Assembly (NCBI GenBank): GCA_021234155.1
Contig: JAJEKV010000113.1
Coordinates: 436,001 to 500,000 of the forward strand
Source: Isoetes taiwanensis
Taxonomy: Eukaryota > Streptophyta > Lycopodiopsida > Isoetales > Isoetaceae
Length of the DNA stretch: 64,000 nt
Direction: 5' to 3'
Shown: one piece after another, positions 46,513-57,353 of the stretch
How positions within the stretch are numbered: position 1 is the stretch's first letter
Layout: every line of letters begins with the position of its first letter
Translations under genes and position numbers: made by a program
The notes under the pieces: generated by a model
Databases searched by the model: none
What the model saw: the letters and a program-made list of their open reading frames with translations, nothing else
What the model was told of the DNA's origin: nothing

Positions 46513-47262
46513 CTATTTCATGCCTAGAATGACATCATATTGCTTTAACTGAGCGATGTCTAAATCTATGGACATAGATGTTACAACCCGTGATTCTTTG
46601 TCCAACAACTCCAAGCAAACACCCCGTGCTTGCTCACTGTGACACTGAGTTTGTGGTCCAGCCTCAGACTCAATCACATATGGAGCCACCTCGTTCAATT
46701 CCAACCCTAGATCATGTACTAGATCTATAGAAATAACGTTATGAGTGCTTCCAGAATCAACCAAAGCAACCACGTTTCTACTATTGATTCTACCTAGCAA
46801 CCTTACAACTTTATCTGTGTAAGAGCGTGAAGTAGTGCTTACCATCTCCTCTCGGGCGATAACTGATAACGCCTTTACCTCTGGCTTATTATTTACCTTT
46901 GCAGTGCTGGCCAAAACTTTCTTGCGAGGCTTTGTACATTCTCGGGCAAAGTGTCCGACCACCCCACAACGATAACACCCCTTAGGCTTATCCGTTTTGG
47001 CGTCACCTTCCTTGGACTTGCTCGCAGTCGACTTGTCATTGGAATCATTTTTCTGCTTTTTAGGAGGAGCAGATCCTTGAGAAGTTCCCCCGGCCCTTTT
47101 TGCCTTCCAATTAGCAAAATTTTGTGCCTTCTTGGACTCTTTCCTACCTACCAGTTTCCTAGCAATTTCAACAGCCAGCTCAAAGTCAGCAGGTTCAGCC
47201 TGCAGCAAATGTGTGCGAATGCTAGCATCTCGTAGACCGTTTATAAAATGGTCTATGCGCAT
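46513..47262 (-). pseudogene. Gag C-terminus with zinc knuckle and aspartic protease
   Basis: A CX2CX4HX4C knuckle (CYRCGVVGHFAREC) is followed by the retropepsin motif VVALVDSGSTHNVIS. An in-frame TAG at 46513 ends the frame just after DVILGMK, where related proteins have Trp, so a point mutation separates protease from RT. Confidence 0.9.
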
Positions 47263-48219
47263 CCCTGCAGTATCTAGGTAACCGTGAAAAGAGCGCCCTC
47301 AGCTCCGTCGCATAATCCCACAGGGACCCTGTCTGAGTGAGCTCCTTCAGCTGTATGAGCGCATGTTGCCGGTCATGATGAGATGCATACTCTTGTCGGA
47401 ACAAGCAACAAAAATCCCTCCAAGTATGCAGCTTCTGACCATTATCCGTGTGGATGTCCCACCATGCAGTTGTCGGTCTCTTCAACTTCAGGGTGGCATA
47501 CATCAGTCGGGCATTCTCACCTTTCTTTGTAGCTACAAAATACAGCTTCATTTGATTGAACCATCGCATAGCCTGCTCAGGCGTAACATCCTTGCCATAG
47601 AAATGGGGCATCTTTACACGCTCCATAGACTTAATCTCTTCACCAGAAAGCTCCCCCAGGGATTCTTCTGGCTGAGCGACACCTTCCATGACACCCTGAG
47701 CTACTGATTCTTCGGCGAACCCCGTGTTTACTCCTGATGGTGCACTAGGTCCTGGTCATGCAACCTCGTGAGGAACACCATGGTTTACCCCTGGAGCAGT
47801 GGGAACTGCCCCAGCCACCTGTAGAAACTTTTCGACTACATTACTTAAACGAAATTTCTGGGCCTTCCCTTCAGCAGCCCACTTCTGCAACCCTAGGGTG
47901 TTTCGGAACTTAGCTTGTTCAGCTTTTATCTCGTTCATTTCCCCAGTCAGGCGGTTGACATAACCTACATTCTCGCCGGGTAAGTTCCCACCTATCTGAC
48001 CTCGCTCAGTACTTGCTCTGGAGCGTTCCCGACATTTTCATTACCAGTATTAGCTGCACTTGCAACAATTACATGATCAGCACCTACAGGAATAGCTGCT
48101 TCAGGTGCAGCTTCTGAGGGTGCTTCCCCATCCAGCTCGAACTTGGGCAATTCATCGTCCAAATGAATGTCCTCGAGGGCGGGTATTACGCCCTCTTCAG
48201 GCGGATGCACTTCAGGCAA
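47222..48219 (-). pseudogene. Chromovirus gag, N-terminal and capsid part
   Basis: Three pieces are seen: 47992-48219 (acidic N-terminus), 47756-47938 (basic helical region) and 47222-47689 (capsid-like retrotrans_gag, with WFNQMKLYFVATKKGENARL and TAWWDI). Comparison with the short copy at 37387 shows one C missing near 48016, which causes the first frameshift. Other interruptions lie at about 47750 and 47270. Confidence 0.85.
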
Positions 48220-48267
48220 TCCATCAATAGGTCATGCTGGCATATCTGGCACAGGTTCAGTCATACT

Positions 48268-48279
48268 GCTCTGATACCA
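48268..48279 (-). other. Primer-binding site, tRNA-iMet type
   Basis: TGGTATCAGAGC on the minus strand lies 1 bp inside LTR3. It matches the 3' end complement of initiator tRNA-Met used by most plant LTR elements. The same site occurs inside LTR2 at 37639-37650. Confidence 0.9.
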
Positions 48280-48280
48280 C

Positions 48281-49253
48281 TGTTATGGCATAATTCACAG
48301 AGCAAATTTCATCCGCTTGGGATACCCAGATCAACCGCCGCCCACACCACGGATCTGAGATCCTCCCTCGTTGATCAATATGGGACTGACCCAGCCGGTG
48401 TTCTTCTCACCACATATAGTTGAATCCCTTTGGTAAGTTACCCTGAGCGGATATCAAACATCTGCACCAGAGGCTTTCCTGGATAAACAACGGCCACTAG
48501 CACAGTAGCACAGTCCAACCACTGAAAGAACCTGGTTATCTCTGTGATCACCACAACAGGTTCGGCCTGCCAAATCAAAGGTACCCTCCAAGTCTCGGCT
48601 TAATCAGATCACTCTAGCTTATGGAATCAAAATCTTTCCCAAGACCCAATTCCGGTTGCCCCCTTCGAATTCGTCCTCCAAGCTTTATAATCCAACCTCT
48701 GGAGTTTACTTGCAGTCCTCTAGAGTCAAAACTGACCTGCCCATGCTTTGATTCGATCCGAATCATAGCTCTATGCCACCACTATCAGATCTGGCAGCCG
48801 GGTCTCTCTTGGTCTGATACAAATTCGTCCAATCTGTTTCCTTATATCAGGTTTCAAAACCCATCCAATCTATGAATGCCATATGTCCATTTAAACTTCA
48901 ATATTTAACATAGCTAACCTTCATTTCCTTTTATTAATGTTTTTACCCCTAGTACCAATACTAGTTCTACTAACGACTTAGTTAGCTATACGTTAATAAA
49001 GGTCTTCCACGTCTACAAACCTTGCAAGCTACTTCCGCACTAATATTTCATAATATTAGTGCCTCTAGCGATCCATTATCCATCGCTAGCAACTACTGTC
49101 ACTTATCCCGCATTCCATCACCATAGATTGATTACAGTCAACATGGCCTATTAAATCACAACTGCCTGGCAATTGCGACCAACAGTAACCCCGTGCTCAT
49201 GGACGTCCGTCAAGGGTCCTATTCCGGCTATACCCTTGGGAATACCTGTAACA
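48281..49253 (-). repeat. LTR3 (5' LTR of the long copy)
   Basis: 973 bp, TGTTATGG...CCTGTAACA, followed on the minus strand by the primer site. Confidence 0.9.
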
Positions 49254-50052
<799 letters not shown>

Positions 50053-52880
50053 TATTTTTTACGTATTTTTATATACAGAAAATAATGTTTGCGGAGGCTT
50101 TTGTGACCTGCAGGAGGAGGCAGGATTTTTTATTATTAAGTCCACAAATTTGTGGCATAAAAGCATGAGTGTTTGATGTCTAGTGCACCAACAATACGAA
50201 GTTTGGGTAGGCATCTAATTTGGCAAGGCATGCATGAGCAGGTTTTGTGCATTGGTGGTGGTTAAATGTGCATTGTGGCATCCACAGTGTTGGGTTGGCA
50301 GCCTGAAAAGATTGAAATTATGCAAAGATACAGGCAGTGGCATGAAGACATCACACAGATGCCACATTGGCAGCATCCATAATGACATATGAGAGAATTC
50401 TATTTTATATTAGCTTGCTCCACCTTCATGTGAGAAAGTGAGAATAAGTATATTGTAAGTATAAGGGAAGGATAGGTATATTGTAGAAAAACGATGAGCA
50501 TAACTAAAACATTACCAATTAGTAATAGTAGAACAATGTAGCATTATGTTGAAGCCCTCTGAAACCCAATGAATTGTACCAATGAGTCTTCAAGCACTTT
50601 CATCACTGCCTCTATTTATGCAAATTAACTAAGGAGACATCTACGCCAATAAGAGCAAAAGGTTTTTTTGGTGCAACTTCTATAATACATGCCTCAAATG
50701 CTCAAGACTCAGAGGGGGCGATGTTGAAGAATTCGAAACAAGCGTGTCCCAGAGTAGCAAAGAAAACTTCTTCAAACCTGTAGAACAGACCATAAACAAT
50801 CAGCATAAGATATTGTGTAGTTGCAATTAGGCAAATAATATGAACTTGCTTCTTGATTTACTCCTAAAAGGGACAAGATGAAAGAGATAAGACAGACATG
50901 AGGACAAATAGAATATCAAATATATTGATATGAGGAACTATGGCATTATCTGCAAACTAGGGTTTTTCAAATATAAACCATAGTAGCAAAAAGCTTGGTC
51001 TAGTTGCGCATGTCGAATCTACAAATAAACCCGATCTTGGTCTTTAAATGTATTGAGCATGTCTTAGTCTCTGGGTATGGAGGAGCAGACCTATCTTGTC
51101 TATGGCCAGGCAAGGCAACCAAAATTGCACTCATATGGTATCTAGAGTTAGCAGGTCTCGTTGTAGCAACCTTGGAAATAAGGGCTTGCATGCAAAGTAG
51201 GATTTAATTCACAATTGTAAACCATAAAGTTTGGTTTTGCGCAGGTCGATCTGCACCGTGGAGCAAATTTGTGCAACTCGTTCTCATACTCTAGCTACGA
51301 CAGAGCACGTCTAAATTTCCTGTATCCCATGGCAGACCAGTGCATACAAAGATTTCAACTACAGTAATCATATCTAAAGTTAGCAAGCATGTTCTAGCAA
51401 TAAATTGCTATTTCTGTTAGATTACTAAGACATGCTTGCAATGAATTTTCAGTATGCTAACAAAGATGGATCAATTCAGAAGCTTTGTTCTGAAACCCAG
51501 AATCCAAAGCTTTTTTCCGTCCTTTTCTGACCACAAGGTGAGAACAATGCAAGTGTTCCAAGAAACAAACAATCAGTAGACATGTCTAAACTCAGATACG
51601 CAACCCGACGAATCTCCATGAAAGCAACTATCCTCCTCAAATTCAAATACTGGAGCGAGCCGATATAAAGCATCATCAGACTCAAATTTGAAGATGAGGT
51701 GCCAGGGAATAAGCAAAACAATTATAGATCCTATCGACAGTTTCATGTATCTATCATTCACACAAGTGAATCGTTTAACTCATAATACATAACGATATGT
51801 ATTGGCTAATATCATGTTCACATGGCGACTTCCATGAAAAAATGATGGTAGACATAATGTAATTACACTTACCTCTTTCTTCGTAATATTTTTCAAATTT
51901 CATGTAGACTCCATTTATAGTTGACATCAAAATTACACTCCTTCTTTCGCACAAGTGAATCCTCAAACTGATTATACATAGCAATAGGTATTAGCTAATA
52001 TCATGCTCATATGGCAAAGTGAACAAATTAGAGATTGAAATGAACGATATTGGTCAAATTATCCAACCAAATTCCTCGCATTAACATATATTTGAATTAT
52101 GCCCTGCAACGCCCGACACCGTTGCTAATTTTATATATATCTTTTCTTGGCTACATGTTTTCAGATTACCAAGTAACAAAAATTTGCTCAAAAAAAGCAT
52201 ATTTTTAATTGTAATTTTAAGAATTTGGGCATCCTACTCTAAAATGCAATTTTTAGAGCTTGAGATGTTTCCTGAAAGAAATCTTGAAACGGGACTGCCA
52301 CAAACTGTAACGGACCCCTGGGAAGGTGGAAACAAATAGCAATTATGAGGAGGTGGATTCAGATCGTGCACTTCTTTCCTTCATAGCAGACTAGTAGCCA
52401 ATACAGATCCAATATCAAGTCGCCTCCTGTATATCTCTGATTTGTTTGGATATCAAAGGTAATGCCCAGCTTTTGGCAAAACTGTCGGTCGAAATTTTTG
52501 AATAACAATTGATAGCGTAGGCAGAGGAAAGGGGATACATGCACTTGGATAAGCAGGTCTTAGACCTAATCACTTCAACATTGACCACATTTTCACATTG
52601 CGCACACTGCTAGAGAATCTATTTTGCTGCTTCATGGATTTTGCGAAGGCTTCCTACATTGTTCCTAGAAAGAAGCTGTGGAAGAGATTCGTGAACTATA
52701 AAATATAGTATACAGGCTGTACAAAACAGTCTTAACTCTAGTGCCGCCATTGAACCACCCTATAAATGATGTCCACGATCTCCTATACTATATGGTCTAT
52801 ATATTGGTATTAAGCTTGAACATTGAGTTGCACAACATGAAGTTGGAGGGGTCCTGCTTGTTCCATACATCATCAAGCAG
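50053..52880. other. Anonymous stretch; possible minus-strand Helitron-type end near 52090-52145
   Basis: No gene is supported. On the minus strand, ATATATATAAAATTAG is followed at about 52100-52120 by GTGTCGGGCGTTGCAGGGC, which resembles the plus-strand motif at 17658-17694. Both could be ends of one rolling-circle family, without further proof. Confidence 0.25.
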
Positions 52881-53022
52881 TTGATATATGCAAATAATGT
52901 GGATCCATTAGCTCATATACCAACAAGTATGCAACAACATCTAGACGCACTTAGCACTTTCTTTTAGAACATTGGAGTGTGGGTCAACTTGGCAAAGGCA
53001 AAGGTACTTTCTAATATCATCT
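52881..53022 (+). pseudogene. Non-LTR (LINE-type) reverse transcriptase relic
   Basis: The frame reads LIYANNVDPLA, then SMQQHLDALSTFF, a stop, then NIGVWVNLAKAKVL. This is the catalytic region of plant LINE-like RTs (YADD box then QxHLDAL..F....VNLxKTK), with the box changed to YANN and one stop. It is too short and damaged to be functional. Confidence 0.7.
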
Positions 53023-53688
53023 TCTAGGCAGCATAGACAGCCTCGCTTTATTTGTCAGGATCAAAATGTAGAAGTGTGTAAACATAAAAATACCTTGTAG
53101 TGGAATTCACTGCCACCACATACTGGAACGCTTGTACCTGATAACGAGTGACAGCATGTTGGAAGGCTTTCTATGTCATCTTGCAGAACAATTGCTACAA
53201 AGCAAAGCTTTATGATTGGTCCTATAGGCACACTTGTTCGGAATAGTGTTTTTAATCCTATATAGTAATCAAGGGGAGTTACTGTTTCTTTCGTATAACC
53301 TATCTGCGTGTATGGGAAGGGGGTTTTTTTGACCCATTTATGTACATATATGTTTGTTAAGGATCCTTTTTTTATGGGTTTGGGCACTAGCCTAGGTAGA
53401 TTTTAGTCAAAATTGGCTTCTTAAAAATTCGTATACAGGGGGAGTTTTTGCTACCCCTTGAATGCAAATGGCATATTCCCTTACATATGAGTGCATCCCC
53501 GTCTGGATCTTTCTTTTACCTGGATCTCATAGTACAAATCAATTTAATTCAATTCAATATATAGACCATACAATATTGCTTTAACATCACACCAACATTG
53601 TTTTATGATCATTACATTATGAAAAACCACCGCCAATATGAACAAAGAAGTAAAATTTCAAGGAGTCTTTATGGTTTATAAGTGTGTT

Positions 53689-53767
53689 ACGTAGGGGGGA
53701 ACTTTCGCCCGGCGCCACCTGCGGATTTCCACCCGGAAACCGCCAGGTGGCGAAAGTTTCCCTACGT
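53689..53767. repeat. Unit A4: short inverted-repeat unit, ACGT to ACGT
   Basis: 79 bp. GGGAACTTTCGCC...CCACCTG is matched by CAGGTGGCGAAAGTTTCCC, and both ends read TACGTAGGG / CCCTACGTA. The design is as in the 2814-4618 chain, with a different core. Confidence 0.75.
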
Positions 53768-54214
53768 AGCCTACACCACCTAGAAATTCCCCCTGCCATG
53801 TCGGCAGGGGTATAAATATAATTTTTTTAATTTTTTAATGCCCTCTTTCCTTTTTGCCGACGTGTATTCCGGCAGTGGAGCTCCAGAGCTTTTTCGTCGA
53901 CGCTAGGGCGTCGGAGTCGGCGGCAGGGCGTCGGAATGGCGTCAATCGAGGCGCCAGGATCTAAGCTTCAGTTTGATCTACTTTTCTTTTGATTTTTCTG
54001 TGTTTTTTTCTGTTTTACAAGGGCAGTAGAAATAGGGGCAGAGCAAGAAGATGTTTTATTGTAATCTTATTGTATTGAAAAATTATGTGGTGGCGGCGCC
54101 ACCAGACCGCCGCCTGAAATTTAACACAGATAAAACACTCGAAAACACTTAAAAAAGACATGAAAAAACTTTAGTAGGTAATCTCAAGGAATTTCTAGGT
54201 GGTGTAGGTTACAT
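53764..54214. repeat. Unit B4: long inverted-repeat unit next to A4
   Basis: 451 bp. It shares ACGT (53764-53767) with A4 and ends ACAT (54211-54214). The end repeats are CCTACACCACCTAGAAATTCC (53771) and its complement at 54188. The GC-rich interior has GGCGGCGCCACCAGA, also found near 13150. It ends 40 bp from the P450 stop codon. Confidence 0.7.
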
Positions 54215-54254
54215 AATGTGGAAATTATTATAGGTAGATATCCCTCTACACTTA

Positions 54255-56151
54255 CTATCTAAAGATTTCTCGTTTTACATCACGAGGGGTGACAAGGAGT
54301 TGCATGCCATGTAAGGGATGGAGAGTGGCATTAGCTTTTGGAGCATGGCGATATTGTGGGGATAAGCTCCACTTGAAATTTTGAACGAGAGAGGCTATGA
54401 CAATTTTAGCCTTGACCATCGCAAAATGTTGCCCAATGCAAATTTTAGGTCCAATTCCAAAAGGGATGAAACTATTAGGATGCTTGGATGCCTTGGCAAC
54501 ACCATCATGAAATCTTTGGGGATTAAAATATAGAACATCTTGTCCCCAAAGCTCCTTGTCATGGTGTACCATTAATATAGGCATGTAGATACTCATCCCC
54601 TTCGGTATGAAAATCTTTTCTTTTCCAATGCTCAACTCCACATCCTTAATTGCTCGTCTTGTCACATTAAATAATGGTGGATAAAGACGCAACGATTCAT
54701 TGAGAATCATGGTTATCTAGCACATAAACCATCCCTAGATTAGTAATAATTAGCCATAATAATAATAATCGGTAGAGGTAAAGAATATCTTACAACTTTT
54801 AGTTTGTCCATAGCTAATGGAAGTAGAGGCCCACCCTTGCAAACTTGGTTGACTTCTTCGAAGGCTTTGTCTTGCCATTCCGAATAGATAGCTAGAAGCA
54901 TCATTGTCCATGTCATCATAGATCCTATTGCCTCATGACCAGCAAGGAAAAAGTTATTCAATTCATCTACTAAGAGTTCTATTTGTGCACTCCGTTGTTC
55001 CAATAATGTAATGTCATTTGCAGCAAGCAATACTCCCACTATATCTTCTCCATATGCATCCTTGTTTTCTCCCAAGTCATCAATTCTCTTTTGGATAAGT
55101 TGGCTTATGAAGGATCTTTGTCTTCTCCTAATCTCAGCAATCTCCTTGTTAATTGATGTAGGGAGCAAACTACAAATAAAAAAAAATAAAAAATAAAAAT
55201 AAAAACTTGTTAGTACGCACAGACAAATTTAGAAGAAAATATGTTATTGAATACATACTGGCATCCTGGGAAAAAATACCAAACTGGACGGTTGAAGAGG
55301 AGCTCTTGAAGCCTACGTTGCATAGTAACATATTCCTTGTAGTCACACTTAATCCCAAATGCGGCTTGTGCATTTATATCTGCGCTCAAAAATGATAATT
55401 CAGCATAAGCTTCAATCTCTGCACACCCTCCACCCTTGTAGATTTCATGTTTCCACCTGGAGATCATGAAGTCTACACATTTTGCCATTGTATTTGACAT
55501 CACCTGATCCATCAGTTTCCACGAAGTTTAAAGTAAAAGATGTCAAGGTCAAGTTTAGCTACACTAATTGTCCTACATTTAAAAAAAGGAAAAAAAAAAA
55601 AAAAAAAAAAAAGAAAAGAACGTGTTGTTTGAAGGTTTTAGGTTAGAGTTGTTGACCTTTATTCTTTCATAATGGAAAGCAGGATTGGCTGCCTTACGTT
55701 GATCTGCCCATTGCTTACCATCAGCCAATATCAAACCTTTTCCTAACATGGGTTTCATGTACCTCTTTAGTTGATCTGGTACTCCAAATGAGTCAGCTTT
55801 GATGGACATAACTTGATATATAAGTTGAGGTTCCAATAAGCTCAACATGATTTCAGACCCCCATTTCCACACATGCCGCTTGCCATACGCTGATGACCAC
55901 TTTAAAATATGTGGTAAAACTTGTGGAACTAAGTTATGATCTGTGAAGCTCATCTTCTTATTTAATGCACAAACCTTGAGCTTTTCCATTTCAGTGAATT
56001 GAGAAATCATAGATCCAGGATGAGATCCAATACCTTGGATAGACATGAGCTCAATGATTGCTCTCCTTCTCAATACGGCCAATACTATCCAAAGCAAAAT
56101 TTCATAGATTGACAAACATATCAAGAAGATTATAAGAAACATAACCGCCAT
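54255..56151 (-). CDS. Cytochrome P450, CYP72 clan, four exons
   Basis: This is an ER-anchored haem monooxygenase; CYP72-clan members act on hormones, terpenoids and fatty acids, and the substrate here cannot be told. Exons on the minus strand are 55657-56151, 55259-55503, 54794-55169 and 54255-54716, 525 residues, a normal length. The start at 56151 opens an N-terminal membrane anchor (MAVMFLIIFLICLSIYEILL). The C-helix shows GKQWADQRKAANPAFH; ExxR is Glu379-Arg382; PQRF is at 438-441; the haem loop FGIGPKICIG has Cys465, with Lys at the usual Arg. The I-helix reads AGHEA (323-327), where most P450s have AG(H/x)(D/E)T, so the oxygen-activating Thr is missing. All introns are GT-AG and the frame is open throughout. 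Probably expressed and active, but the I-helix change is notable. Confidence 0.9.
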
Positions 56152-57353
56152 ATCCAAGAGAACACAAAGTCTCTTACCAACTTGATGAGAGATTGGAAAC
56201 AAGATGGGTTAAGGTGGGTTTAAATGATAGTCCCACTTGGTTAAAAGTCAACGTTTATAGCCTTGTAAGCGTTGAAAAATGTGTCCAACACGTATCTGTA
56301 TTATTTATATATATATAACATATATAGAAGTACATAAACCATGGTTGTTGTCAATGTGCGCCGTAGCCAACAAAAAGGCTTTGTCCCTTCCATTTTAAGA
56401 TAGATACTTTCAACCCTAGAATATTATGGCCAATAGTAAATTTCTTACTAAGCAAATGTTACACAAAGTTTGTAAGATATATATGCTAATAAGACAAATG
56501 CTACGACCTGCAGATATATTATATAATGTTTATAGTCTTCTTTCGCTGGCACGACGAGCACTCTTCCCATCAATATGCACTCTTGATGCATCAACTCCTG
56601 ATGAATCTTGTGCGTTTGACTATATCTCCCTCTCTAGTGGCAGTCAATAAAAATCCATGCAGAATAAGATCTCGATTTTCTACTAGAAATTTTATAAAAA
56701 AAAAAATCACTTTGCACTATGCCTATTACAGCATTGAAGTAGACTACTACAACAACCATTTTCTTTTAGAACTAAGCACATTATAACACGCCCCGTATTG
56801 TATGTACAACCCAGGACTACTATGTTGCCTTCCCCATGTTGTGTGTCTATGTGGGAGACTGCCACATCACCAACACCTATTATCAGCCTATGTTGGAGGG
56901 CCCTTGATAGCCATTAAACTAATTCTTACCCTCAAAGACACTTTAATGTCAAAGTCACTTTATTACCACTCATATATAATGCAATCTCTTTTTTTTTTTT
57001 TTGTACCCGATTTGTTTGAAATAATTTGTTTCAGCCCTCTAGTTGACACGTGGTTTTACCTTTTTTTGGTTTCCACCTCATTGGTTTCCTTTGTTGTTTA
57101 ATCTAAAAATTTTCTATGATTGACGCCTGTCAGGCTTTTGTTTAAAGACAAACTCTCTTGGATCGATACGCATTTATTATGCCAGTTATTATGCATTTAT
57201 GGCCGGTAAAAAAAAAAGGGTGACCCAAAAGAGGATTTCTTGGCCAATCCAATCCGAAAAATGGTAAGAATCCTCTCTCACTTTTGAGGTCCATGTTTTC
57301 CCTCTACAAAACAAATCCAAAAATCCATTACAATCCAACCCTTGTAGAGCACA
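56152..57353. other. P450 upstream region and LINE left flank
   Basis: It is AT-rich, with TATA-like repeats at about 56305-56330 that may hold the P450 promoter. The LINE 5' end lies somewhere before 57354, but no target duplication was found to place it. No other gene is seen. Confidence 0.35.

Larger units (their letters stand above)
36226..49253 (-). mobile_element. Ty3/gypsy chromovirus complex with three LTRs
   Basis: From left to right: LTR1 (36226-37193), a short deleted body (37194-37651), LTR2 (37652-38624), a long body (38625-48280) and LTR3 (48281-49253). All LTRs are in the same orientation, TGTTA...TAACA, about 970 bp, and very similar. LTR2 is both the 5' LTR of the deleted copy and the 3' LTR of the full copy. 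A tRNA-iMet-type primer site (TGGTATCAGAGC on the minus strand) lies at 48268-48279 and a polypurine tract at 38625-38637. The gene order gag-PR-RT-RH-INT-chromodomain runs right to left. The outer flanks (TAGCA left, TAGGT right) are not an exact duplication, as expected if the array arose by recombination. Confidence 0.9.

Noticed and set aside
36226-49253. TAGCA/TAGGT as the 5-bp target duplication of the chromovirus
   Set aside because: Only three of five bases agree; this is not enough, and the array shows signs of recombination that would separate original flanks.
53061-53387. 108-codon minus ORF
   Set aside because: No family marks, and the neighbouring plus strand is a LINE relic, so it is probably antisense noise.
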